Origin: UMGS1124 sp045541255
Lineage (GTDB): Bacteria > Bacillota_I > Bacilli_A > RF39 > UBA660
DNA length: 64,000 nt
NCBI GenBank assembly: GCA_045541255.1
Contig: JAZQIU010000045.1
Location: forward strand, 1-64,000
Direction: 5' to 3'
The position numbers and the translations under genes are program-made. Position 1 is the first letter of the stretch; each line of letters starts with the position of its first letter. Positions 16,471 through 24,748 of this stretch are shown here, piece after piece. The notes beneath the pieces were generated by a model. The model worked only from the letters and a program-made list of their open reading frames with translations. It did not search any database and was not told the DNA's origin.

Positions 16471-17586
16471 GTGAAAAAAACAATAAAAGTTTTTATAGAT
16501 AATGAATGGATTAATGGTAATACTTGTATAAATAGTATTAGTGATTTTTATGAAAGAATCCGTGCTAAAATGGCTATAACAAAAATGAGAAGTGCTTTTG
16601 TAAAAAAATTAGAAAATGAAGGTTATAGTATAATAACGGATAGAAGATTAATTGATGAGCAAACAATATTTTTTATTATGGATGATAAGTATTTATGTGA
16701 TGATTCTGTATCTTTAGAAGAGTATAAAAAAATTTTTGATCAGAGGATGTTTTTGATGGGTGGTAAACTTTTGAATTATCCGCAAACTTTAAATTTTTAT
16801 GATTATCTAAAAAATCCTTTTTATCCAGCAGTATTAAAAAATGAATTAGCTAATGGAGGAGTAGATAAATTTTTAATTGAAACTAGAGAACAAGTTGAAA
16901 TAATAAAAAAGTTTTATCAAGATAAATGTAGGGATATTAATATACAAGAATTATTTAATTCTTGTATATTTCAACAATATATTGAAACACCATCTTTATA
17001 CGATTCATACATAAGAGTTCTTGCAGCATCTAGTGGTGATATAATGGGAGCAAGTTTAAGATACTCAAATGTTTTTTTTCCAAAAAAAGAAATTGTAGGT
17101 GAATTAGAAAAATATTTTTTAGATTCAAAATCATCATATTATTTAAATTGTAAAACAATGTTTAATTATTATTCAGAAGGGAATATTATTTATTTTAACC
17201 AGCCTGGTTTTTCTAAACAAAAGAAAAATATACTTGATGCTCATTTGATAGACTCTAATAATCCTATTATTCCAAGCGATATAGTTGATGTAGTTACTTC
17301 AATAATGAAAAATTGTAATAGAGAATTAGGATTAATATGTGGTTTTGATTTTATAATGAATAAGCATGATAATAAGTGGTATTATTTAGAAAATCAATCT
17401 TTTCCAGCTATAGATGAATGGGCTCAAACAAAAAATATAAAAATTCCTAAAAGTAAAGATTTAAATGGTTATATAAAATATTTAGAATTGGATATGTATG
17501 CTAGATATGAGGCATTAAATCTTTATTTAAATAAATTATTAGAAGCAGAAGAAAATAATATTAAATTATCGAAAAGTTATAATTAA
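16471..17586 (+). CDS. ATP-grasp-like protein of unknown substrate
   Basis: 371 residues using the GTG at 16471, which has GAGGGG at 16461-16466 properly spaced; the ATG at 16459 has no ribosome site and its codons overlap that purine run. The central and C-terminal parts have ATP-grasp features: IQELFNSCIFQQYIETPSLYDSYIRVLAASSG (the R-V-x-V-like strand), later ELGLICGFDFIMNKHDNKWYYLENQSFPAIDEW, where D, E and N are in the metal-binding positions of the glutathione-synthetase/RimK type. Family enzymes join a carboxylate to an amine or thiol through an acyl phosphate. It stands alone, so the substrate cannot be guessed. Confidence 0.65.
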   Translation: MKKTIKVFIDNEWINGNTCINSISDFYERIRAKMAITKMRSAFVKKLENEGYSIITDRRLIDEQTIFFIMDDKYLCDDSVSLEEYKKIFDQRMFLMGGKLLNYPQTLNFYDYLKNPFYPAVLKNELANGGVDKFLIETREQVEIIKKFYQDKCRDINIQELFNSCIFQQYIETPSLYDSYIRVLAASSGDIMGASLRYSNVFFPKKEIVGELEKYFLDSKSSYYLNCKTMFNYYSEGNIIYFNQPGFSKQKKNILDAHLIDSNNPIIPSDIVDVVTSIMKNCNRELGLICGFDFIMNKHDNKWYYLENQSFPAIDEWAQTKNIKIPKSKDLNGYIKYLELDMYARYEALNLYLNKLLEAEENNIKLSKSYN

Positions 17587-17642
17587 TTTTGTTGCTATTA
17601 AATTTATTTAATTATAAAATAAATTTGAGTTAAGGTGATAAT

Positions 17643-18479
17643 ATGTTAAAAGTTAAAAATATAAAAAATTTAGATTTAGAAAATACTATAACTTGTGGAC
17701 AAATATTTAGATTTATTAAGGAAGAAGATAATAGTTTTACAATAGTTGTTAGTGATAGAGTTATTAATATAAAATATGATAAAGATACTTTATATGTTGA
17801 GTCTAATAAAGAGGATAATTTAGAAGAAGTTATCAAAGATTATTTAGATTTAGATAGAGATTATATAAGTATTATTAATAATATAAAAAGTATGGATAAT
17901 AAGCTAGGAGAATATTTAGATAGTTCTATAGGTTTAAAGATGATTAAACAAAATCCGCTTGAATGTATTATATCTTATGTTATTAGTCAAAATAATAGTG
18001 TAAGAAATATACAAAATAGTTTGAATTTAATAAGTGAAAAATATGGTGAAAAAGTTATATTTAGAAATAAAGAATATTATTTATTTCCTAAATTAGATAA
18101 ATTAATAAATATAACTGAAGAAGAGTTTAGACAATGTAAAGTAGGTTTTAGAGATAAATATTTAGTTGGTATTATAAAGTCTATAAATAACAAAGAGTTA
18201 GATATTAATAAGATATATGAAATGAATTCTGTTGATGCAATAAATTATTTAATGAGTTTTAAAGGAATAGGTATGAAAGTCGCTAGTTGTATCTTATTGT
18301 TTGCATATCAAAAATTTGATGTTTATCCTGTAGATACTTGGGTTAAAAAATTTATGTTAGAAGATTATGGTATTGAAGGTGAGGCAAACATAAGACAGTT
18401 TGCTAGTGAAACATATAAAGAATATTGTGGTTTAGCTATACAATATATGTTTAATAGTAAAAGAAACAAAGATATTTAG
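17643..18479 (+). CDS. 8-oxoguanine DNA glycosylase/AP lyase (OGG1-like)
   Basis: 278 residues. N-terminal TCGQIFRFIKEED is the OGG_N domain motif (C-G-Q-x-F-R-F). The helix-hairpin-helix GPD core runs from NPLECIISYVISQNNSVRNIQ to FKGIGMKVASCILLFAYQKFDVYPVDTWVKKF, with the catalytic Lys in the G-x-G-x-K-V-A block and the Asp in P-V-D-T-W. It excises 8-oxoG from DNA. AAGGTGATAAT ribosome site. Confidence 0.92.
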   Translation: MLKVKNIKNLDLENTITCGQIFRFIKEEDNSFTIVVSDRVINIKYDKDTLYVESNKEDNLEEVIKDYLDLDRDYISIINNIKSMDNKLGEYLDSSIGLKMIKQNPLECIISYVISQNNSVRNIQNSLNLISEKYGEKVIFRNKEYYLFPKLDKLINITEEEFRQCKVGFRDKYLVGIIKSINNKELDINKIYEMNSVDAINYLMSFKGIGMKVASCILLFAYQKFDVYPVDTWVKKFMLEDYGIEGEANIRQFASETYKEYCGLAIQYMFNSKRNKDI

Positions 18480-18491
18480 TATGTAAAATTT

Positions 18492-18526
18492 AAAAGCAAA
18501 TATGTAAAAAATATATTGCTTTTTTA
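18492..18526 (+). terminator. Terminator after the OGG-like gene
   Basis: AAAAGCAA (18492-18499) pairs with TTGCTTTT at about 18517-18524 around an AU-rich middle, then Ts. Confidence 0.7.
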
Positions 18527-18590
18527 TTTTCTTTGTATTATGATTTATGTATAAGGTATGATAATACTTATAAGAAAGGTAGGAAAAATA

Positions 18591-19052
18591 ATGAAAAGAT
18601 TAAATAAGAAAGGTTTTACATTAGTTGAATTATTAGCAGTAATCGTTGTATTAGCTTTATTAATGGTTGTTGCTGCAAGTAGTATTGGTACTGCTTTAGA
18701 CAATTCTAAGAAAAAAGCTTTATTAACTGAAACTCAAAAATTAATTACTAATATTACTGGTGAAGCTCAATCTTTAAAATTAATGGGAAGCTTAAATGCT
18801 ACTAATAAATTAGGTAGTGCATATAATGGTAAAGATGGAGATTATGCGTATAGTGTTACAGTTAATACTCATGGATATATTACTGCATTAACAGTATGTT
18901 ATGGTACTGATTATAAAGCAGTAGCTGAAATTACAACATCTAGTGATGGGTATACAACTACAGTAAAAGCTCCAGCAACAGCAACTGAAATTGCTTCTGG
19001 AGAAACTGTTTGTACTAGTTCATTTGCTGGAAGCGTTACAATTAGTGACTAA
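18591..19052 (+). CDS. Type IV pilin-like / pseudopilin protein
   Basis: 153 residues from the ATG at 18591, preceded by a GAAAGGTAGG site; earlier in-frame ATGs have no signal. MKRLNKKG/FTLVELLAVIVVLALLMVVAASSIG is a textbook class III prepilin leader with Glu+5. The extracellular part is small and Ser/Thr-rich with two Cys (ALTVCYG and ETVCTSS) that could form the C-terminal disulfide of pilins. No pilus assembly genes are adjacent; another pilin-like gene is at 4269. Confidence 0.8.
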   Translation: MKRLNKKGFTLVELLAVIVVLALLMVVAASSIGTALDNSKKKALLTETQKLITNITGEAQSLKLMGSLNATNKLGSAYNGKDGDYAYSVTVNTHGYITALTVCYGTDYKAVAEITTSSDGYTTTVKAPATATEIASGETVCTSSFAGSVTISD

Positions 19053-19077
19053 ATAATAATAAAAAATGAAAAAATGT

Positions 19078-19106
19078 TTGCATAAATTTAAAACATATGC
19101 TATATT
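19078..19106 (+). promoter_or_regulatory. Promoter of tRNA-Pro
   Basis: TTGCAT (19078-19083), 17-base spacer, TATATT (19101-19106). Confidence 0.75.
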
Positions 19107-19139
19107 ATTAAGTAGTTAAGTAATTAACTGCTTTTTTAT

Positions 19140-19216
19140 CGAGAAGTAGCACAGCTTGGTAGTGCACTTGGTTTGGGACCAAGGGGTCGCAGGTTCGAAT
19201 CCTGTCTTCTCGACCA
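19140..19216 (+). tRNA. tRNA-Pro(TGG)
   Basis: 77 nt. Acceptor CGAGAAG/CTTCTCG, D-arm TAGCACAGCTTGGTAGTGCA, anticodon stem CTTGG/CCAAG around loop TTTGGGA (anticodon TGG), T-arm CGCAGGTTCGAATCCTG, discriminator A and encoded CCA. Confidence 0.97.
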
Positions 19217-19230
19217 TTTATGATTTTAGC

Positions 19231-19253
19231 AACACAAATTGTGTTGTTTTTAT
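19231..19253 (+). terminator. Terminator of tRNA-Pro
   Basis: AACACAA pairs with TTGTGTT at 19231-19245, followed by a G-interrupted T run. Confidence 0.75.
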
Positions 19254-19405
19254 TTTTACCTTGGTTTCAAATAATGCTAAAAAAGTTTTTATTAATTAAT
19301 GTTTCATAATTGCAGTTCTTTAGATATGTCATAGGGCAGTGTAAATAGTAAAAAAAATATTGATAAATGATCTTTAAAATGTTATTTTTATAATGAGATG
19401 GTATT

Positions 19406-19912
19406 ATGGAAGAAAATAAAAAGATAAATACGCAAATTGTTATTATGGTAATAATAGTTATCATTTTAATTTTGTCATTATTAGGAATGTTATTGTATGT
19501 AGTTAATGAAAATAAAGTATTAGAAAACAATAAAAATAGTACTACAACAAGTACAAGTACAACCACAACTACTATGCCAGTTATAGAAGATAATAAGTCT
19601 ATTGTTGAGAATGTAATTGAAGAATATTTATTATCATTAAAAAGTTCAGGTAAAATAGATAGTTATCAATATGAAGTATCTTTATTAAATGAAGAAGATT
19701 ATTGTCCTGGTAAAGAGTATTATCCAGAGAAAATATATGCTCAAGTAGATATTACATATAAAAGATTAGACGAAATGTTTAAAATAAATAATAATGATAA
19801 TGATAATAATACTGATACTGAAAGTGACGATGTTTTTGAAACAACTTCTACATATATAATTAGTAAGATGGATGATAAATATCAAATAGAAGACTCTTAT
19901 TTAGAATGTTAA
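19406..19912 (+). CDS. Membrane-anchored protein with Thr-rich linker, function unknown
   Basis: 168 residues. One N-terminal transmembrane helix (about residues 11-33, IVIMVIIVIILILSLLGMLLYVV), a Thr/Ser linker around 48-62, then a small extracytoplasmic domain with a Cys at ...DYCPGKEYYPEKI and one at the very end. Layout resembles the gene at 6076. Its 3' end overlaps the next gene by 7 bases, so the two are co-translated. A short Asn/Asp-rich run interrupts the domain at about 132-145. Confidence 0.6.
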   Translation: MEENKKINTQIVIMVIIVIILILSLLGMLLYVVNENKVLENNKNSTTTSTSTTTTTMPVIEDNKSIVENVIEEYLLSLKSSGKIDSYQYEVSLLNEEDYCPGKEYYPEKIYAQVDITYKRLDEMFKINNNDNDNNTDTESDDVFETTSTYIISKMDDKYQIEDSYLEC

Positions 19913-20169
19913 AATATTTGTTATTAATAAACTTAATTTCTTTTATTCTTTATGGAATTGATAAGTTTTTGTCTATAAAACAAAAATATAGAATAAGTGA
20001 GTTTATATTACTTTGTTTTGGTTTTATAGGAGGGATTTTTGGGTCTTTATTAGGAATAAAAATATTTAATCATAAGACTAAAAAGATTAAGTTTAAAATA
20101 TATTTGATTATGTATAGTTTATTGTGGATTTTTATTTATTTGATTTATAAAGGTTATTTATTTAAATAA
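19906..20169 (+). CDS. DUF1294 family small membrane protein
   Basis: 87 residues, three hydrophobic helices. YGIDKFLSIKQKYRISE, GFIGGIFGSLLGIKIFNHKTKKIKFKI is the DUF1294 pattern (Y-x-x-D-K, G-G-x-x-G-x-x-x-G-x-x-x-x-x-H-K-T). No biochemical role is established. It overlaps the preceding gene by 7 bases and ends in a terminator. Confidence 0.88.
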   Translation: MLKYLLLINLISFILYGIDKFLSIKQKYRISEFILLCFGFIGGIFGSLLGIKIFNHKTKKIKFKIYLIMYSLLWIFIYLIYKGYLFK

Positions 20170-20176
20170 CCTTTTA
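20149..20176 (+). terminator. Terminator of DUF1294 gene
   Basis: AAAGGTTATTTA (20149-20160) pairs with TAAATAACCTTT (about 20163-20174), overlapping the stop codon. Confidence 0.7.
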
Positions 20177-20236
20177 AATTTGACTATTTTTATTTTTTAT
20201 AGTAAAATATTTTCTGTTTGAAAAAGGGGGGTTAAT

Positions 20237-20863
20237 ATGAAAGAGGTATATGTTCCTGAAAAATTTAATTTGGCTGATAATGTTGAAAAAATACAAGGAA
20301 AAATCAATATAAAGGATTTTTTGAAAAAGAGATTTCCAGAATGTTTAGGTATAATTATAGGAACAGCTATATCAACGTTTTTTACTAAAGGGCTAAATGT
20401 AATGGGAGTATTGGTTTTTGGTACTTACGAAGGGTTTATATTATTAAGTGAAAGATATAAGAATCGTGAAATTGCTAAGCAAAGTTTAAAACATAGTATG
20501 CTTGTAGATGGATATACAGATTTAATAGATGATTTAGATTCAAGGGATTTGAAAAATGCTGTTATACATTCTAGAAAGCCCAAATATGATAAATGGTGGC
20601 TTTTAGATGGGAAAGGTAGAGTAGACAATAAAAAAGTTGTATCTTATATTGCTATTCCTAAAAAGCATAAGTTAATAGTTTTTAAACAAATATTAAATCA
20701 ATATAAATATGAAAATAAAGAAATGAAGGATGCTATGGATGCTCAAATATTTTTATTAGAGGAAGAGGATTTAATAAAAGGTGGAATTATAACTGAAGAT
20801 GGGTATTTAAATGAGCAAAATCCATTAGGAAAAAAATTAATAAATTCTAATTTTTATAGATAA
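20237..20863 (+). CDS. Protein of unknown function with a hydrophobic hairpin
   Basis: 208 residues behind a strong AAGGGGGG ribosome site. A hydrophobic stretch at about residues 37-72 (CLGIIIGTAISTFF ... GVLVFGTYEGFILL) could span the membrane twice or insert as a hairpin. The rest is soluble and mixed-charge, with a WWLLDGKGRVDNKK segment. It precedes an acidic coiled-coil gene. I do not recognise the family. Confidence 0.55.
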   Translation: MKEVYVPEKFNLADNVEKIQGKINIKDFLKKRFPECLGIIIGTAISTFFTKGLNVMGVLVFGTYEGFILLSERYKNREIAKQSLKHSMLVDGYTDLIDDLDSRDLKNAVIHSRKPKYDKWWLLDGKGRVDNKKVVSYIAIPKKHKLIVFKQILNQYKYENKEMKDAMDAQIFLLEEEDLIKGGIITEDGYLNEQNPLGKKLINSNFYR

Positions 20864-20947
20864 GTCAAGAAAAAATTATTTAACTTAATAGTTTACAATA
20901 ATTTTTTTTTTTGCTATAATTTTTTATAGAATAGGAAGGTTGTTATT

Positions 20948-22609
20948 ATGGATAGTTTGATCAAGGAAATAAATGCTAATTTAAAAACTATAATTGATAC
21001 TACAAAAGAAAATTTGGATAATTCTATCTCGACTTTAGATAATATTCAAATACAAATGGATAAGAAAGTAGAGGAAGCTAAAAAGTATAAAATACAAGTA
21101 GATACTGCTAAAGATAAAATAAAAGAATTAGAAGCAGATAATAAATCTTTAGAACTTTCTTTGAATGAATTAAGTGAGAGATATGGAAAATTAAATCTAG
21201 TATCAGTAGTTGAAGCAGGTAATCGTGAAATAAAACTTAAGATTAATGACAACTTAAAAGAGATTAATAAACAAAAAGAACATATTGCAGAACTAACAAA
21301 TAAAGCAAGAACAATAAAAGATTTATTGATAAATTTAAAAAAAGATAAAACTATAAAAGAAGAAAGATTAGAAAAATTAAAAGTTGTTTATAGTTATTAT
21401 AATGAAAGATTAAATGAAATAATTGATTATGCTTTTGATCACGCTGAAAATTTGATGGATTATAGAAGTAACATATCTTTTGTAGATTATGATGAAGAAG
21501 AATCAGAATCTACAGGAGAAGCAAAATCTATCGAATTAGAAAATACTATGGTATTTGATGAAATAGCTAATATTGATGAAAATAAAAATTTTAAAGATGA
21601 AATGACATTTATAAGTAATCAAATAGATGAAGAAATTAATAATGAACATAATGATATAAATGAAATTATTAAAAAAAGTTTAGAAGAATTTGAAAATAGA
21701 AATAAAGTAGAAATTACTGATGAAACATTACTTGAAGAAGAAAAAGAAGTTAAATTAGAAGAAGATACTCAAGTTTTTGATACAATTATAAATGATAATT
21801 TTGAGGATATAATTGTGGATGAAAATCCTGTTGAAGAAGAAATAAAAGAAGATGCTGAAGAAAATAGTGAAGAAGAGATATCTTTGTTGAATACTGATTT
21901 AGGAACTGATATATCTAATGCCAATGATGCAGATATTGTAAGTGTAGATGAAGATAAATTTTTAGATGAAGAAAATGAAAATAGAATAAATAAAATAAAT
22001 GATTTGTTTTCAAATTTTGAAAATACCAATTTAATACCAACTGGAGAAATTAGACCTATATCAAATATAGAAACTAAGATAGATAATGCTTATATGGATG
22101 TTTTTGGACAACCTTTAGATTCTGATGATTTGAATAAAAAAGATCCAACTTTAACTGATATATTTGGTAATCCAATAAAAAGAGAAGAATTAAGTGAAGA
22201 TGTTAAGATTAGTAAAAAAATAGAAGATTTATTTGTAGAAAATGGCATTGATTTTAATAAATTTAAAGAAGATGAAAAGAATTATTTAAAAGAAATATAT
22301 GATGAAGAAAAATTTATTAATGTTTTAGAAACATTAAAGAGAAATAAAATAAATTTAGATAATATATATAATGCTTTTAATATATTTGGAGAAATAAGTG
22401 CTAATGAATTAGAAAATTTAATTAATAAATTGCTTAATGTAGGACAAAGTGTAGAGGCTATAGGTGTGGTTTTGGAAAAGTTACCAAAAGTTAAAAAATA
22501 TAATTTAGATGATGCTATTATGAGTTATGGTGATTATGTTAAAGATATTGATATAAGTGAACTTATAATTAAAGCTAAAGAATTATATAAAAATGGAGGT
22601 AATAATTAA
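20948..22609 (+). CDS. Large acidic coiled-coil protein of unknown function
   Basis: 553 residues, no signal peptide. Residues 1-165 form a long predicted coiled coil. A highly acidic, low-complexity middle (about 175-340, rich in Glu and Asp) follows. Two short repeats around MDVFGQPLDSDDL and TDIFGNPIKREEL (about 380-415) precede an all-helical C-terminal domain from about 420. The start of the next gene overlaps the stop, and that protein has similar helical character, so they may form one complex. A cytoskeletal or scaffold role would be guesswork. Confidence 0.6.
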   Translation: MDSLIKEINANLKTIIDTTKENLDNSISTLDNIQIQMDKKVEEAKKYKIQVDTAKDKIKELEADNKSLELSLNELSERYGKLNLVSVVEAGNREIKLKINDNLKEINKQKEHIAELTNKARTIKDLLINLKKDKTIKEERLEKLKVVYSYYNERLNEIIDYAFDHAENLMDYRSNISFVDYDEEESESTGEAKSIELENTMVFDEIANIDENKNFKDEMTFISNQIDEEINNEHNDINEIIKKSLEEFENRNKVEITDETLLEEEKEVKLEEDTQVFDTIINDNFEDIIVDENPVEEEIKEDAEENSEEEISLLNTDLGTDISNANDADIVSVDEDKFLDEENENRINKINDLFSNFENTNLIPTGEIRPISNIETKIDNAYMDVFGQPLDSDDLNKKDPTLTDIFGNPIKREELSEDVKISKKIEDLFVENGIDFNKFKEDEKNYLKEIYDEEKFINVLETLKRNKINLDNIYNAFNIFGEISANELENLINKLLNVGQSVEAIGVVLEKLPKVKKYNLDDAIMSYGDYVKDIDISELIIKAKELYKNGGNN

Positions 22610-22896
22610 TGGAATATTTGTTTGATTTAGGCTTTTCTTTAGAAGAAGTTAATAATATTAAAAATAAATATAAAAATAATGAAATTGAAAAGTTAGAGTT
22701 TTTTCCAAGACTAGTTAAAGAAAATTATAATTATTTAAAATCTTATGGTATAAAAAATATTAAAGAATGTTTTATAAATCACATAAATATGTTTTTTATG
22801 AATCCAGATAAATTTAGAAGTATATTTAATAAATATGATAGAGCTGATTTAGTAAGATGTATTGAAAAAAATGATGCTGTATTAGAGAAATTGTAA
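22609..22896 (+). CDS. Small helical protein coupled to the coiled-coil gene
   Basis: 95 residues, all-helical. Its ATG overlaps the upstream TAA (TAATG), indicating translational coupling. The sequence LGFSLEEVNNIKNKYKNNE... LKSYGIKNIKECFINHINMF resembles the helix-loop repeats at the C-terminus of the preceding protein (NKINLDNIYNAFNIFGEISANELENLINKLL). It may once have been part of it. Function unknown. Confidence 0.55.
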   Translation: MEYLFDLGFSLEEVNNIKNKYKNNEIEKLEFFPRLVKENYNYLKSYGIKNIKECFINHINMFFMNPDKFRSIFNKYDRADLVRCIEKNDAVLEKL

Positions 22897-22996
22897 AGAA
22901 ATGTATATTAATTATATTTCTTTTTTTCTTTTGAAAAAAATTGTAGAATATTGTGATATAATTATTATGAATAATTATGGTAGTGGAGGTGTTAAT

Positions 22997-24736
22997 ATGA
23001 AATTAATAAAGAATATAATTTTAATTTTTATATTAAATTTTATATTTATTTTAAATGTTAATGCTGAAACTGGTTATGTTACAGATAGTACTGGTGCTAA
23101 TATGAGAGATAAACCTAGTACTAAAAATAGTAATGTTTTAATAGAAATTCCTTATAATGCTGAATTTTATATAAGTGATATAAATGCTGGGACTGGTAAT
23201 GGGTGTAGTAAAACATGGTATTATGTGTATTATGGAAATAATTATGGTTATGTTTGTTCTAATTTAGTAAGAATTGTTGGAGAAACTGTTACTACTTATG
23301 GTAGACCTTGGACTAGTCCTAAAAAAGCGATAGTAGGTGGAGCTGAATATATTAGTAAAGGATATATTGCTAAGGGACAATATACTTCATATTTGAAGAA
23401 GTTTAATGTTAATCCTAATGGGTATTATCCTGTTTATAATCATCAATATATGGCTAATTTACGTGCGCCTATGAGTGAAGCAAGTACGACTTATAATTCA
23501 ATGAAAGATAATGGTTTATTAGATAATGCTTTAAATTTTGTTATACCAGAATTTACTAATATGCCTGAAACCACATATAATCAAAATATAAAAAATACTG
23601 AAAGACAAATTGCAGATATACAAGATGAGGCTTTTGAAATAAGTATTCAAGAATTTCATGATAGTTATAAACCTTATTTAAGATATTTACATACGATTCA
23701 TCCTAATTGGACGTTTACAGTTTTAAAAACTAATTTAGATTTTGAAGCAAGTTATTTAAGTGAAAAAGCAGTTAGTAGTATTGAAATAAGTTCTGGTTTT
23801 TGTGAACAAGACCCTTACTATGTAACTGAAAGTGGTTGGTGTATTGGGAATGAAGCATCTACTAAATTTTTCTTAGATCCTAGAAATTTCTTAAGTGAAA
23901 AATATATATTTATGTTTGAAAATTTGGGGTTTAGTGAATTGTATAATGAGTCTGTAGTTCAAAGTGTAATTAATAATACTTTTATGAGTGGTATATCAGT
24001 TTTAGATAACCAATCATATGCTAGTATTTTTGTAGAAGCTGGTAGAAATGCAAATATATCTCCATTATATTTAGCAAGTTTAGCAAGACAAGAGAGCGGT
24101 ACAAAAGAAAGTAGTACAACGAGTGGTGCCGAATTTACTTATGATGGTTATACATATAAAGGAGTATATAATTTCTTTAATATAGGTGCTAGTAGTAGTG
24201 CATCAAATCCTGCAAAGGCGGGGCTAGTATGGGCCAATGGTGGAAAAGGAGCAAATGGTGCAGTTAGCAACAATAATATAGGTAATGGTGGCAATAATAA
24301 TCCTACTAATGTAAGTAATGATTTTATATCAATGTTACAAGTGAGTAAAACAGGGGATTATTTAAAAGGATATAGTTTAGGAACAACAGTTAGTGAAATT
24401 AAATCTAAAGTTGGAACTATTGCTAATGTTGTTATAAAAGATTCTAATGGAAATATTAAAAGCGATTTAGATGCTATTGGTACTGGTTATATTATAGATA
24501 TAAGTAATAGTGCTGGAAGTAATTCATATACTTATGTTATGTATGGGGATGTAAGTGGAGATGGAGAAATAAATTCAGCTGATTTACTTAAAATAAGGCA
24601 ATATTTATTAGGTCAAATAAATTTAGATGGAGCTTTCAAAACTAGTGCTTATATAAGTGGAGATGGAGAAATAAATTCAGCTGATTTATTAAAGTTAAGA
24701 CAACATTTATTAGGAACAAGTTTTATTAGTCAATAG
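22997..24736 (+). CDS. Secreted cell-wall hydrolase: SH3b + glucosaminidase-like + dockerin repeats
   Basis: 579 residues from the ATG at 22997 (GTGGAGGTGTTAAT site), which opens a signal peptide (MKLIKNIILIFILNFIFILNVNA/E). Then an SH3-like domain (about 24-95: GYVTDSTGANMRDKPSTKNSNV), a linker, and a domain (about 220-480) whose ISPLYLASLARQESG block resembles the catalytic Glu region of bacterial N-acetylglucosaminidases. The C-terminus has two dockerin-type calcium loops: GDVSGDGEINSADLLKIRQYLLG and a second SGDGEINSADLLKLRQHLLG. Probably cleaves peptidoglycan glycan strands. The dockerin implies a cohesin partner, not seen here. Confidence 0.85.
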   Translation: MKLIKNIILIFILNFIFILNVNAETGYVTDSTGANMRDKPSTKNSNVLIEIPYNAEFYISDINAGTGNGCSKTWYYVYYGNNYGYVCSNLVRIVGETVTTYGRPWTSPKKAIVGGAEYISKGYIAKGQYTSYLKKFNVNPNGYYPVYNHQYMANLRAPMSEASTTYNSMKDNGLLDNALNFVIPEFTNMPETTYNQNIKNTERQIADIQDEAFEISIQEFHDSYKPYLRYLHTIHPNWTFTVLKTNLDFEASYLSEKAVSSIEISSGFCEQDPYYVTESGWCIGNEASTKFFLDPRNFLSEKYIFMFENLGFSELYNESVVQSVINNTFMSGISVLDNQSYASIFVEAGRNANISPLYLASLARQESGTKESSTTSGAEFTYDGYTYKGVYNFFNIGASSSASNPAKAGLVWANGGKGANGAVSNNNIGNGGNNNPTNVSNDFISMLQVSKTGDYLKGYSLGTTVSEIKSKVGTIANVVIKDSNGNIKSDLDAIGTGYIIDISNSAGSNSYTYVMYGDVSGDGEINSADLLKIRQYLLGQINLDGAFKTSAYISGDGEINSADLLKLRQHLLGTSFISQ

Positions 24737-24748
24737 AAAGGGTAGTTT

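Noticed and set aside
24544..24720. Tandem DNA repeat as a regulatory repeat
   Set aside because: It is explained by the two dockerin loops encoded in the hydrolase gene.
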